Source of the DNA: Sphaerosporella brunnea | Lineage: Eukaryota > Ascomycota > Pezizomycetes > Pezizales > Pyronemataceae | DNA: 64,000 nt | Assembly: GCA_008704415.1 (NCBI GenBank) | Contig: VXIS01000025.1 | Location: 1-64,000 of the forward strand | Direction: 5' to 3' | Shown here: in pieces, positions 40,044 through 52,319 of the stretch | How the letters are laid out: each line of letters begins with the position of its first letter | Position numbering within the stretch: position 1 is the first letter of the stretch | Position numbers and translations under genes: made by a program | Notes under the pieces: generated by a model | Seen by the model: only the letters and a program-made list of their open reading frames with translations | The model's database searches: none | What the model was told of the DNA's origin: nothing

Positions 40044-41107
40044 TCACTCGTGCTTCTTTTGCAGTCTCCGTCTCTTCCGCTCTTCGTGCTCATCTATCGC
40101 GTCCTCGGCGTCTTCGGCGATATCAGGCCCGACGGTAGTGCCGTGCATCCAATCCAGCAAACCCCACGGCGCAAAGTTTCCCTATTTGAACCCGTCAGCG
40201 TCTTCGTTTAACAACGAATACAATAAACCACCAACCTCGCCGTTCGCCTCAAAATGCTTGTCGGTGCGTTTCGTCGCTCCGCCGAGCATGCTATAGACGG
40301 TACTGTACCCGCTGAACGTGGTGACCTCCTCGACCGACACCACGGCCAAAAACAGGAACCACGTCAAAAGATGGAAGCGGAACAGCACAGCGGGCAAATA
40401 GGTCGGCAGCGCGCGGCCGACGACGTGGGCGACGGGGTGGTCGTACTGCGCCACGACGCTCCACGGCGCCGCGATCGAATGCTGCCAGGTCTGGTGTGCG
40501 CGCGCCAGGAAGCCGGATTCATCGTGCAGGACGAAGCGGTGGATATAGAACTGCGAGATCTGTCCTCTCGGTCAGCACGCATATTCCTTCGCTGGCTCCA
40601 TCCGAAAGATGTAATCATATAATATCGCACCTCGCGAAGCACAATGCCGCGGAACACCCCCCACAGCAACTCCCCCGGCAGCGGAAGCTTGCTCGATATC
40701 TTCAGCGCGCTCTTCTTCCCCAGCACCTCCGTGAAGAAAAATTCTATCGCCCCCTGCACCGCCACGGCGAGCACCGTGTTCAGCAGCGCCCAGCCGATGA
40801 CCTTGGCTCTGTGTATCGCCTTCGCTCCGCCGCGGCCCTGGCCCAGCCCGCGCACGCCCTGCAGCTTGATGTTTTTTGCCAGCGACGGAATGCCCACGTC
40901 GAAGAGGAGGAACAGCAGCGCCGGCAGCCAGAAGCAGAGGACGCGGATTATCAGCGAGCCGATCAGCTCGATTTTTATCGGCGGGTGCGAGAGCAGCAGC
41001 GTGGACCAGGTGATGTAGAAGAAGAGCAGGTTGAGCGACGTTGACCACGAGTTGTAGCTGGTGAACAGCAGCGGGAGCGCCGACATGGAGAGGAGCGTGT
41101 CCAGCAT
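40044..41107 (-). CDS. Fatty acid hydroxylase / sterol desaturase superfamily membrane protein
   Basis: Exons 41107-40631, 40559-40236 and 40181-40044; introns of 71 and 54 nt with GCTGAC branch points; 312 residues. Several hydrophobic helices occur (LNLLFFYITWSTLLLS, LIIRVLCFWLPALLFLLF, AVLFRFHLLTWFLFLAVVS). Histidine clusters HRFVLH and HQTWQH, and a later DKHFEANGEGNF, fit the di-iron histidine boxes of the superfamily, although the last box is less typical. The C-terminal tail is charged (EDAIDEHEERKRRRLQKKHE). Likely an ER enzyme on lipids or sterols; substrate unknown. The helicase gene ends 126 bp away in convergent orientation. Confidence 0.8.
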
Positions 41108-41451
41108 GGTTTGGTGTGATTTCGATGCTCAGTTGAGAGACGACAGTGGGGAAAACCGGAGCGAGAAAGTAGATACATATGAAAAAAACTTCTTCTCACG
41201 GGAAAATGTTTCCCCCGCGTCACGATGCGACGTGTCGAGGCTCCGTGACGTCAATTGCCAGCGAACCTGATAAACCGCCAATCAAAACCGATGCGGTATT
41301 GGGCTGAACAAACACCTGCATGGGAACGTGCATGAGCGGTTAATGTCAGCTGTCTATTCTACATTTGGAGAGTCCGAGTGATTTCTGTGAGCGGCCGTTC
41401 ATGCTTTATCACGCGCTTTCGATTTCAAATGAAGTCAATTGCCCTGATATG

Positions 41452-43100
41452 CTAGAAACCCTGTGGATTGTACAGAATCCCCTTCGGATCTACCTGACTC
41501 TTTATAGCCTTCAGCCTGGGCACCCCCGCACCCCAGTATCTAACCTGCGCTTCCGTCTGAGTGAATTGTGGGTCGGCATACGGTGCATACGCCGGCAAAC
41601 CCGCCGCCTCTGCTCCCAGTGAACCCACCATATTCTTCACGAAAGTGATAATCGCCGGGTTGAATGGCGGCTGCGAGTTGCCGGTGAAGGCGTAGAACTG
41701 CCACACATACCCGCCGTCACGGTTGGCGTAGCAGCTGGTCGAGGAAGGATCTGTGGACGGCGGGAAAGAGTTGATGACGCTGCCCGGGCCACCGTAGAGG
41801 TTGGCAAGGATGAACCACTGAGCTCCGCCCGGCGGCGTAGTGGTGAAAAGGTATTTGAAAAGACCCTGCAGGGCAGTAATGGACAGCGTAGCCGATTCCT
41901 TGGTGTCGATTGATTTTGCGTACTGCATTCAATCAGCACTGTGCCAGCTCAACCGCTGAGGATAAGGGCATACAAAAGTATCATGCAAATCGTAGCCTTG
42001 CACCGGCGTGCTCAAGGACGATCCAGCAAGCGCCGTCAAAGAGTCTATCCAGCCCAGCACCTGGACGCTCGAGGATGGCTGCGCTCCTCCGGTTACAGAC
42101 TTCATCAGCGCCAGCAGTGGGGCAATTATCGCCTCGTAATCGCTCTTGGCGCCATAGTAGACGCCTCTGAGCGTAAACCCACCCGCGGGACCGACCACAA
42201 TCCCATACCCCAGTTCCTTCGGCGCGTTCTGCTGCCCCCAATTCTGTGCAGCCAGGAACGCCGCCGCCGCGGCGGACGCGCTGCTAAAGCTCCATGAGTG
42301 CGACCAGTTTATGTTGACCGATGGTGCAGGGAAGGTCTTCATATGGAACTGCGTGATGACAGCGAACCCCGGGCCTGCGCCCCGCAGCGCCCAGAAGAGG
42401 TCGCCGTGTTGAGTTGCAGTCACGGTAGCGGCCGTTCCGTTTGCGAGCACGACATCCAGCGCGACGACGGTGTCCAGCGTCAGTCCCCACAGCCTAGAAT
42501 CCAAGCCGAAGCCGCCGAGTGTAGCATGGCCGCCGATGCCGACGCCTGGGCAGGTCCCGTGCGGGAGGCTACAACTCAGCCACCGCTTGAACACGGAAGT
42601 TGGGGGACACCGCATACCCCCTCTGGCCCAGCTGGAAGAGCTTGGTAGCCATATTCCCCAGCCTGAGCCCGGCGCCAACGCTCGCAATGCCCGTTGCGGC
42701 ATCCAGCGTTACGTTCTGGAACTCCATCATATCGATAACCATTGTTCCGGCCAGGCCGAAGGCGCCATAGCTATGCCCGCCGCCTTTGACGGTGGCTTTG
42801 ACATTTGCCTTGTTGGCGCATTTGACAGCGGTTCGGACCTATGTTCTTGGTCAGTTTCTGCCTGTGGTCAGATAGTAGAAGTAGCCGTCGCCATGCATCA
42901 GCACTGTTACGTGGTATTGCCACCACCGTCGGGGCCGGCGTGAAGCGGAGGTTGTAGGGCGCTATCTCCTGCGACCAGCCTGGCGAGCTGGTGAGCAGTA
43001 TCGGCACTGAACCGGCGTTGAGGCAATCAGTCAGTGTTGAACGGTAAGAGTTAAAGGCGGACGCCAAAGGGAGCCACGCAATGAAGTGAAGTGCTCTCAT
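41452..43100 (-). CDS. Secreted FAD-linked oxidase, berberine-bridge-enzyme type
   Basis: The N-terminal secretion signal is MRALHFIAWLPLASA. Exon 1 starts at 43100; the other exons are 42838-42618, 42568-41974 and 41922-41452. The last two introns (49 and 51 nt, both starting GTATGC) are clear. FAD-binding motifs: GGGHSYG with the His for covalent attachment, and GTCPGVGIGGHATLGGFG with the Cys for the second attachment. The C-terminal BBE segment ends DPKGILYNPQGF. Such enzymes oxidise sugars or secondary metabolites. The exon 1/exon 2 junction (about 42839-42926) does not resolve: the good donor GTAACA at 42910 gives the wrong phase, and a phase-0 donor at 42923 would lose about 10 residues. 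A small indel or an error is possible. Confidence 0.75.
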
Positions 43101-44193
43101 GTCAGCGGTGGTGGACTACAGCTTACAGCTTCACGCCCCCGCCTTCCTAACATCTTTATACTAGCGTAGCCATTGTTTCTGTGCTGGTAATCATCCTTAG
43201 CATCAAGAACTTCCAGCCGGAGCATCAGCGGATGATTGGGCCGCCAAAGGCGAGCTGCATCAACATGCGACATACAGCGGAAGAAAGCGGAGCAGGAAGG
43301 GACAGGTTTGCATGTACCACGTCGCACAAAAGCTATGGTGAGCGGGTGAAAATACGGACAGAACACTATTTTGCGTTAAATAGTGATCTTGACAAAGGCT
43401 ACTATCCGGCATCAGCCAACCGTTGCAATCGATATCCACCAAGCGGGCGGGGTATCGTTTCCCCGCGCATGTCATTGGATGGATCGGGAAAACTTTGATG
43501 ATAGAAAAGCTGTCGCGGCACCGCGCTACCGCGCCAACTATCATGACAACTATGATGAGTGCCACGCGGACTTTGATAGTAAGTAAATAACCCAACAGTC
43601 CTATGTATATAGATGTAACACACCCCGAGTGCTTACCGAAGATTGCGATGAGCCATTTGAAGTCACATAAGCCACATCCATAAACCTCGTTATTGCATAC
43701 GAGCCGGGTATTTTACGCATCATAAAGCAAGCATCTGGGCATTCACCCAACCGACGGGTCCGATCTACATATTCTGCACGTTGTGAACCGAGTGCAAACC
43801 AATGATCAGCGGATCTCCAATAAGGCCGGTAAGCGTATCTTTCCTTTTTAGATATATAGAGCTGCTGAATCGAGCCGGCGCATGTTTCTCCGGATTCTGT
43901 GTGTGTCTCGGCTCTCGCGGCGTCAATCTTTGAGCTCGAGCGTTCGACGGATGCGGCAAATTTAAGGCCGAAGACACTTGCTTCACCGGGATGCCAAATA
44001 AGCCCAAAGCCGCTGCCGCCACCACGATGTCTCTATTTATACTGTTCAAGTGGATCCTCGTCTCGTCACCATATACTTGCCATTTTTCGCCCCCAGGGAT
44101 CAAACACGAGTGATCGACATACCCCTTTTCGGGACATAGGGATCGGGGTTTTCCTGACACACGAATAAGCGTTGGAAAAAGCAAACCTAAATA
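43101..44193. other. Intergenic stretch, no supported gene
   Basis: Upstream of the BBE oxidase. Only short frames without motifs on either strand. The promoter of the oxidase should lie in the first few hundred bases. Confidence 0.4.
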
Positions 44194-45823
44194 CTGTATT
44201 GACTAGGCTAAGAGACACCCCTCCTTTTAGACTGGCGCGTTTTTCATCACGTGCTAGGCCGTAAGCGCGCTAGCGTGCCTTGGCACGTCAAAGAGACATT
44301 ACATAGTACAGGATATTTTGATACTGAGGGATTGAAGCGCGCAGGCATTTGGCCTCACTTTGCGCACCGGCTCACATTGCGCAGGGGCTTAGGGGCCAAT
44401 AGGAGGCTACCCTGCGCTGGAGGTGGTGTGCAGCGTCGGCAAACGGGTCGCGTGCGACGACCAACAACCAGAGTACGACAACATCAACTTTCTTTATTCC
44501 GAGATCTCCAATTTTTTCATCGCTACATCGCTAATTATGCCTATAGAAAATGGATAAAATCCCAAGCGCAAAAAAATGTGAAGAGGAAACGCCGAGCTAG
44601 AGTACCTAGGACAAAGATCAAAGAGCCAGCGGCCGTTAAGCATGAGCAAAATGCGCGGAAACACAAACCAACGAATGCCGAGAAAATGCAAAGCTACTGA
44701 GTCAGAGGCTGCTGAGGTGGTCGAGGCTGCAATCCCCGGGGAAGTGGTTCCAAGGGCCGCTGGGAGCGCAATGCTAGAGGTTGCTGTGGGCTTGGTGGGA
44801 GAGACTGCTGTCCCGGGAAAATGGTGTTAAAGGCTGCGATACCAGGGACTGTTGTGGGAACAGGACCACAGGCTGCTGGGCCTGGGCAAGGCGCCCATGG
44901 ACTGCGGCGGGAGTGGGGCAATGGGCTGATGGCTTCGGGGGAGCGTGGCTAGGGACCGCTGAGGAAGCGGAGCGATAGGCGTCGGGCCCGATGGGAGAGT
45001 GGTGGGAGGGTGTTGCGGGCGGGCAAGCTTGTGAGGCAATGTTCAGAATGACTGATTGCTGAGGATAATACATGGTCTGATACTGCGTCGCCGTGAGATA
45101 TGTCCATGTAGGATAATCAAGCTGTTTTGAGCGGCAGTTGCGCAGGCTTTTTACCTTTCTTCTTTGGTGAACGCTTCGTCCGGGCTTGTGCAGCCTTTTT
45201 CATCTTCCATGTCCCGTTCGCCGCCTCCTCGTCTCACTTCCGCTTCGGCTCAACCAAATAATTTACCGGCATTAACTCTTCCGCCAGGCGCGGTCTCAAT
45301 CCCCCATCAGTTCCACCACTACCAGTATCGTCCGTGTTGGGAATTTTGGGCGTGTCTGCATTATGTTTTTCTGAACGTTGGCAGAGTTCATCCTGCAGCC
45401 TGGACTCTCCGGCCGTTGACATTTCCAAATCTGCTGCTGCTTTCTGAGCCGCGGCTGTAAGAGTTTTAATGTGATGCGCGGCCCGGAGCAGGCGAGGGGA
45501 GGTATTGGGATGTCAGTAGTAGGGCGGGCTGGTGCGGCGGTGGAAATCGAGCGGTGCTTTAATGAGGACTTCATCAGCTGTTGGCCGACGCCGCCCACCA
45601 AAGGCTGCGACGCATCCCGTTTGCAGACGCTGCACACCACCTCGAGCGTTGGTAGCCTCCTATTGGTCCGAACCAAACCCTAAGCTGCGCAAAGTGAGCC
45701 GGTGCGCAAAGTGAGCGTATCTACCACCAATTTTATAGTGCGCTAGCTCTACTCTAAATAGGCTAGCGCACTTTGAAACAGCGCTCGTCCAAAAAGGGGT
45801 ATCTCTTAGCCGAGTCAATACGG
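44194..45823. mobile_element. TA-flanked MITE (CCGTATTGACTCGGCTA ends) carrying a nested element
   Basis: Ends: CTGTATTGACTAGGCTAAGAGA at 44194 and the inverted copy of CCGTATTGACTCGGCTAAGAGA ending at 45823; TA at 44192-44193 and 45824-45825. Subterminal parts (GCGCTAGCC, CTTGGCACGTCAA, AGTACAGGATATTTT, ACCACCAATTTTATA) match the 344-bp element at 50778-51121, so the original was a short MITE later enlarged by the insertion at 44354-45715. Confidence 0.75.
44354..45715 (-). mobile_element. Nested DNA transposon with CTCACTTTGCGCACCGG ends
   Basis: Inverted ends CTCACTTTGCGCACCGG (44354) and CCGGTGCGCAAAGTGAG (ending 45715), each with a second internal CTCACWTTGCGCA and a common subterminal CCAATAGGAGGCTACC. 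The minus strand carries broken open frames: a Lys-rich piece (ARTKRSPKKKGKKPAQ, about 45130-45210) and a Pro/Gln-rich piece (44774-45073) with QQSVILNIASQA. They could be the C-terminal half of a decayed pogo-type transposase, but no DDE motif is visible. Target duplication unresolved. Confidence 0.6.
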
Positions 45824-45825
45824 TA

Positions 45826-46925
45826 GGGAGCGGATTAACCCTACAAGTCACTGGACAAAAAGAATAATGGGAAATTTGCGATTTTACCGCCACGTTGAGA
45901 CCTCTATCTAACCACCACGCAATTTATAAATTTGTTCCGCCATACGGAAAGCTAAATAACTATATAGTCTTCATTTCTAACGTCGGATCAGGTGTTTGTG
46001 TTGCGTGACGAGTCAAGCTCTCAAAACTCATAGCGCCTCCAATTTTGCCCTCCTTTTTTCTGTCAGATTCTTCGGAGATTGAATTTCATTTGGTTTTTCT
46101 ACTTTCTCGGCCAGCGTTCAGTTTTTTGGATCAAATGGTGATTTTTGGTAAAACTTAGCTTCAACCACTCTCTGAGACACCATGAGGGACGAGCCTCGCT
46201 TCAAACCTTTGTGAGGCAGCCTCATCCACCGATATGATGACAGGTACTGAGCAGTTACATGGTAGTTACGGGCAGATCCTCCAAAGGAAGATGTGGGGCC
46301 TGAGGGACTTGTAGCGGATGATTTTCGGGGGTTTCTCCGCTCCTGAACGTCGACCAGAGATTTTGATATGTACATGTGATATTCGCGTGGCTGTGCTTCG
46401 AAATATGTATGTGAAGAACGAAAGCTTAATACCTCATCTCTGCGACCGTGAAGCTGAACTACCGAATTATCAGCATCAAAGACGGGTTCGCCCGAAAAAT
46501 TTCTCAGGCCCCCCCCCCAAATACTCGGTGAATCCACCCCACAACTAGGATCTCGGAAAATCGATTCGCAACCAACATTCTGCCACGTTTACGAGTCCTA
46601 CATACCTTCCCGCAAAGCTTGGTCCGTGGATTTATCGCGCATCGTGGGTTGGAAATTAAAGTAATATATGTTAACTGGTTTTCATGTTTTTATTTGCTTT
46701 GGCAGAAACGAGTCGTCTACCATGATAGCAAGCTCGCTGCTTTGCTCCCAAAACTGCAACTCCCGCCTAAAGATGATGATGATGAAAAAAGAAATGACAA
46801 GCTACCCATAAACATGCAGAGGTGACTGTCGCTCGCTCCGTGTCCCCGTACGCCATTTCTAGAAAGTGACCCCCAAAAAGCAAGAATATGTACATGCAAA
46901 ATGCACCCAATCCAATCGTTATCAA
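45826..46925. other. Intergenic stretch with one unassigned frame
   Basis: A minus frame 46118-46537 of 139 codons (YHVTAQYLSSYRWMRLPHKG) has no recognised motif and includes a C8 homopolymer near its start. It is not counted as a gene. Confidence 0.35.
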
Positions 46926-48610
46926 TCAAAGAAGTGTCTCCTTGCTCAACGCCGTCTTGTCTTCCTCATTGTTTTTTTGGCGCCGATGGTTCGCGCGGTC
47001 TCCGAAGCTGCCCTGACTCCATATGCATCGTTTTGAGGCTGCCGCCGCAGGCTCCGTCAAGGTTTCCACAATCCGGTCAAGTGTGCCGACTCTGCCACGG
47101 CTCTCCAAAACTATCCCATCATCCTCCTTCCCCTCTGCCCCCTCTCCCTGCTCACCGAGTTCCTCTGTTTCGCATCGAACCTTGGATTCCGAAGAGCTTG
47201 AAATTCGCTTCGCTTCGTTCGCTGCTGCTGCAGCCGCCCCCTCTCCCGCCTCCTTCTTCTTCTCGGACAAAAATGGTGGATCCGGCAGATTCATCCAGCA
47301 GGGGGTTCCAGTGGGCCCAGGAGGTGAAGCGGTAACTCCCGGGGCATGCCGGATTATCCCCCTTCCCGGCTGCAAAACAAAGCCGGGATAAGCCATGGGT
47401 GGCCTGGAAAGGTATCCGCCTTCCAAGCCGGCCCTATGCGTGAGCACGTGGCTTTCCCCCATGCAACCGCCCAGTTCGATGTCCCTCCCGCCGCCGGCAC
47501 AGCCTCCCATCTTCATCGCATGCATCGCGTCCCGCGAGCCCAGCTTTATCCATTCCGGCGCAGTGGAATCGGTGCCATCCCAGATCTCATTCGCCATCAC
47601 TCCTGCGCGTGGCGTTTGCGTCAAAACGTAGGTATCGGTCGAATTGAACTGGCCCGTGTGTGAGCCGCTTTTGAAATGGAGGCGCACCGGTGGCTTTTTC
47701 GATTGGAACAGCATCCGTAATGCGGGGCAGCAGGCGATGATGACGCCGGTGCTGCATTCGACTGAAGTCCACACGGCAACCACAGGAGCCGTTGCACTGT
47801 CAAAATTAGCAACGAACGAGCCGGAACCTCAGAATGGGAGCTATATACCTGATGCCAATGGCAGTAACCCTAGCTAAAGTCGCAATTATCGATAAAATAC
47901 CCAGCGCAAAGAGAAACCCAATCCCACATGTTCTTCGGCGCTGCGGGACGATTTTGAGCAACGGCATAGGATACACGAAGATGAATATTTCGGTGCAAAC
48001 ATGGCACGTAAAAGTGGCGAAAAACGTTGGCATCTGAGCTGTCGCGATGCAAAATCCCTGATCGAGTCTCCAATTTCTCGAGATGGGCAAGCAGCTCAAC
48101 ATCGAGAACCCCATTGCCACGAGGAACCCAAAGATGCAACAACCGCACATTACGTGCAAGGCCATACGACAGCGTGCTAATGTCGGCGGCGTAATGGAAT
48201 AATACCATGCTATGATCGCCGCTTTAACAAGATAAATTGACATGGTATAAGGAAACGCGGAGCCGTAAAGTAGCTGCCCGAACGTGTTAGTTTTCGAACC
48301 CATCGCCTCAAATTTCGACTGCGATCCTCACCTGCAACGCCTGGACATTTTCCTCCACGCTGTCATTTTTGCGGATCATAGGTTGGTTGAAAAAGCTGCC
48401 CGGCTCGAACAGATACAACTTCGCCATCGCCGTGTCCAAAGACACCATTGTAGCCAATGAAAGCCATGCGACAATAATGATGGCATCGCTCAGTTTGTAC
48501 CGAACGCTGCTGGGGGTCGTGAAGCGTACATAGATCCGGAGCAGGACAAAGATGAGCGCTAGAGAAGCTAACGTCCACTCGATGGTGATTGTGGCCCACC
48601 CATGAAGCAT
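46926..48610 (-). CDS. Rhodopsin-like (Pth11-related) seven-helix membrane receptor
   Basis: Exons 48610-48332, 48273-47849 and 47796-46926; introns of 58 and 52 nt; 524 residues. Seven hydrophobic segments can be followed: WTLASLALIFVLLRIYV, DAIIIVAWLSLATMV, TMSIYLVKAAIIAWYYSI, MCGCCIFGFLVAMGFSML, TCHVCTEIFIFVYPMPLL, IGFLFALGILSIIATLARV and the last around VECSTGVIIACCPALRMLF. Motifs CLPISRNW and VWTSVECSTGVI are typical of the fungal rhodopsin-domain family. The cytosolic tail of about 250 residues is Ser/Gly/Glu-rich and includes poly-alanine. Likely a plasma-membrane sensor; ligand unknown. There is no CFEM domain. Confidence 0.85.
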
Positions 48611-50775
48611 TTCGGTGTCGCTCTACCGTTCCATGGAGAATGTTGTTGTCCAGAAGGTGGTCGCGATCGAGGCTGGAGTGTCGAGTCTGCCGCCTATCTA
48701 TGCACACTCAGACGCAGAGGTGGAGGAAAGGGAGGAAAGAAAGGAAGTAAGACTCCCAAAGGCGAGCTAACAGCGAGGACAAGACATATCAACAGCCATC
48801 ACGCACTCTTGCTGGGGAAGAGGTTGTTCCAGGGTGGATCCATGCAAGTGGACGGGCCATACTCTATGGAGTAGTTAACTGTAAACCAGTTAGAAAGTCC
48901 ACATGCCTGTAGGAGCAGCGAGCGGGGCACTTTAGATTGCGCCTAGAGTGGTGGCTGTATAAGAAAAGAGGCTATCTATCTAACAGCGACACTCCGGCAG
49001 TCGTGGAACACTGAAGGAAGGAAGGAATCTCTCACTGCATGCCAATGCTCACACGTTACACAGCGTTACGCAGCAGCCGAACCAACCACCAGAAAGCGCA
49101 CGGCGAGATGCGATCCCGATGAGCCCGGAGTTCCATGGACAGCCGTTGATGCATGTCGTTGGGGAATGCTTGCTCTCCACCGTGGAAGCGGAGCGACTGG
49201 GACCTTAAGCCTTGTTCTATCCTAGGCTGGCCATCTTCTGACCAAGTTTTAGGGCCTTCCCGAAATCCGTTATCTGTTTGGTTGTGTCTCGCTTCCGGGA
49301 AATTTGTTCCCTTCTAAGTTCTAAATACCTTCCACACGTGATGTCTTCCTCGTTGTTTGAGGCACAGAAAAACACCCCATCGCGCTGAGAAAAAACGGTG
49401 ACGCCTCGTGTTGGCACACAAGCGCTGCTTTTTCTGTAAATACGATTTTATATGGAGCGTCAGTTAGTTCCGGCTCTCGCCTCAGAACTACAACAGGAAT
49501 CACCATGTGTATGAAGTATCTATATATCTACAGGTCATGAAACGACCAAATAATTTTCGAAAGAGCCCTCTCGCGCGTGGAGCCCCGACTGCGTGTCAGA
49601 TTCGCTTTTGTTGTCGGCGCCGACACCGATATGTACTAGAACGTGGATCCATGCAGACTGGTCGACCAGCTCCCCGATTCGTGTCTGCGTATGTAATTCT
49701 TTCGCTTCTTCAATCGGCCGGCGCCGTGACCAGACGCGGAGAAGGGTCATGGATCAGAAGGGCGTCGCGCGTTCTAGCGCCGAACTCCACGGGGTGATGA
49801 CGGTAAATTGTATGCAGGCACATAGGTTAGGGTTAATGAGCAGCCAATGAGCTCATGTTCCCCATCAGGACGAGCGGGATGATCCAGCACCACCTGGGGG
49901 TTTTCCGATGGAAACGCGGAAGCGGCGAGAATGCCGACTCCCTCCTGTGATTGGTTCCCGGCTCGCGGATTTTGGCGCGGTGGTAGGATACTCTAATATC
50001 CCCACTCCACGATTCCCAGGACTCGGTGAGCTCTTTTAACCGACTGGGCAATCTTCCAGCACCTTGATACCCGGCATCATGCAGCTCACGGGCAGATATG
50101 GTCCGTTTGGACGTGATGCTGTTGGATTTTCTGCATAACTTCCGTCCGGCAAGAAGATGATACACAGAGCAGGGAAGACACGAAACAGGATGTGTGCATG
50201 GACAGCACTTCGAAACGTCGCATGCCTGTAGACTCTGGACGAACCGGTGATCCCGTGATTGTTATTTTTGCTCACATACATAGCTGCTTCTGGCAATTGT
50301 TTCTTATTTGCATCTCCAAAATCCCGAGAGCATGGTTCATAGCGTAGAAATCCAGTTCGAGACGCCGAACTGTCTCTCAAAAGGGGCCGATCGGCCTTAC
50401 TGCATTGCCCGTAGGCAACTGGGCATACATACCACGAGTTTATATACCCTCCAGGCACGCGAGCAATCCGGAGCCCACTTTCTTTTATGGAAGCAGATCG
50501 AAAATCATGCAACGGTCCAGTGCGGGCCCGATGATGAAAAAAAAAAATGACCTGCGAATTCGCTAAAGCGGGTATTCTATGCCATCAGGCTGAGCTTCTG
50601 TTAAAAACGATAATTCGATCAAAATGCACAAGACGTCAAAAAAAAAAAAAAAACTAGGAAGAACTTATATAAACTAATAGCGGTGCAAGCGCGCGTGACA
50701 CAGAAAAAGGGCATTCTTCCATTTGAGCCTGAAGACAAAACAAAGTGGGCGGAGCATCTTTCGGCTCGGGCGGCA
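48611..50775. other. Intergenic stretch, no supported gene
   Basis: About 2.1 kb with short frames only, plus poly-A runs at 50538 and 50640. The first few hundred bases should hold the promoter of the receptor gene. Nothing else is recognised. Confidence 0.4.
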
Positions 50776-50777
50776 TA

Positions 50778-51121
50778 CCATAATGACTCGGCTATAAGAC
50801 ACCCCTTTTTGGGCTAGCGCAGTTTCAAAGTGCGCTAGCCGATTTAGAGTAGAGTCGGCGCAATATAAAATTGGTGGTGAATAGCCGTAGGAGACAAAAA
50901 AGAGCGCTTCAATCTTCGTCCCTCCAAAAAAATACAATCCCATCATCCTCGTCCTCAACCTCAGTATCACTTAATCTAGGAAAAATATCCTGTACTAGGT
51001 AATGCCGCTCTACTCCTAATGACGTTGACGTGCCAAGGCAAGCTACCTTGGTAGCACACTTACGGTTTAGAAACGCGCAAGTCCAAAAGTAGGGATGTCG
51101 CTCATAGCCGAGTCGATGCCG
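50778..51121. mobile_element. 344-bp MITE of the GACTCGGCTA family
   Basis: Inverted ends CCATAATGACTCGGCTATAAGA (left) and TAGCCGAGTCGATGCCG (right). TA precedes the left end (50776-50777); CA follows the right, probably a mutated TA. The interior is homologous, in inverted orientation, to both subterminal parts of the element at 44194-45823. No coding capacity. Confidence 0.7.
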
Positions 51122-51375
51122 CATAAACTCAGAAAAATGAGATTCGACGGCGCGAAAGGAGCGTGAGGTGTGGATGAAATTCGCAGATTCTATGCAGTGG
51201 TGTGCAGGTCAACCGGCAGCCGAAATCTCAAAACGCACGACCGTGACCGGCAACGGCGCCGCAACACACTCGGGCAGTAAAATTTGAAATTTCACTCGGC
51301 TCCCGGTGCACGTCGTCCCACACCTCACGAATTTCATCCACACCTCACGCCTCTCTTGTTTCTGAGTTTATGCGG
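51119..51375. repeat. 257-bp inverted-repeat element abutting the MITE
   Basis: Ends CCGCATAAACTCAGAAA (51119) and TTTCTGAGTTTATGCGG (ending 51375). A subterminal GCGTGAGGTGTGGATGAAAT occurs near both ends in inverted orientation. TA follows the right end. It shares its first three bases with the right end of the 50778-51121 element, so one of the two inserted at the edge of the other. Confidence 0.65.
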
Positions 51376-51726
51376 TATCTGATCGGGGCCCTCGCCCCAG
51401 AAATGACGACCCCGCATCATACGATGTCGCTTGATTTCGCAACCAGCCGGTAGTTCCGAGAGCTGAGATGTATCCAAATCAGACAGGTTCAGCTGATCAG
51501 ACGATGTTAGTTATATGGATTATATTCGTATGTGTATTGTAGAAGGTAGCCCCAAAGAGGTGTGAGCTCGGAGTTAATAGAAGCCAAATTACGAACACGA
51601 TGCGGCAGATAGTGCGAGGGGATCATTAAGAAATCCATATGTATTTACAGACCATCAGCAATTGCAACAGCAGCAATCGAAAGTACACTCCACATATAGC
51701 CATAGTCCCACTCCCGTTCATGATTA
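51376..51726. other. Intergenic stretch, no supported gene
   Basis: 350 bp at the 3' side of the membrane-protein gene. No structure noticed. Confidence 0.5.
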
Positions 51727-52319
51727 CTAGATCCACCTCTCTGCGAAGTATCCCGTGACGAGCGCAAACGCCGCTTTGTGGATCAGATCGATGACCTGAC
51801 AGTGGGCAGGCCATGTCCTATTTCCATCAGCATCAGTCCTTCCTGCCTAGGGGAAGAAGGGGCCCACCAAGGCGGTGCACCAACTTCCGTGTAATTCTCC
51901 AACGTCTGATCGATGGCCAGTCTACATCCCTCATCAGCACACACCACTCTCAAAGAAGCCAGAATTCCCAAAGCTACCACGCACCTGATTCCAGTGAACA
52001 TGAAGTGGGCAATCGGTCCACGGATCCCATACAAAGCCATAACGCCACGAATAGCTCCTGCTACCATTCCCTGTCCATAATTCATTGCCATATTCCACGC
52101 CCACAAAGCATCGGTCGAAGGGACCACTCCGAGGAGGCGTGTCAAGGTAAGTGCGGGCACATAACAATCCGGACGGCCGGTGATGAGTTGTTCCGCCTTT
52201 TCTGTCGCAGTCATGGCAAAGACGCCGATTACGCCGGCGACACAGCCGTATCCCACGGCGCAGCCCATGGAGAGGCGCGGAACGGGGCGGGCAGGGAGCG
52301 TAGGGCGATCGGAGGACAT
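51727..52319 (-). CDS. Small conserved fungal membrane protein, unknown function
   Basis: Exons 52319-51985, 51921-51868 and 51817-51727; introns of 63 and 50 nt; 159 residues. The start was chosen at MSSDRPTLPARPVPRL, since the longer frame upstream to 52529 is not protein-like. The first intron is a multiple of three and stop-free, so the unspliced frame is also open; splicing joins TGIR to LAIDQTLENYT. Hydrophobic helix GYGCVAGVIGVFAMTA, then EKAEQLITGRPDCYVPA, NYGQGMVAGAIRGVMALYGIRGP and a final IDLIHKAAFALVTGYFAERW. I recall this pattern from uncharacterised ascomycete proteins; its role is unknown. Confidence 0.75.
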
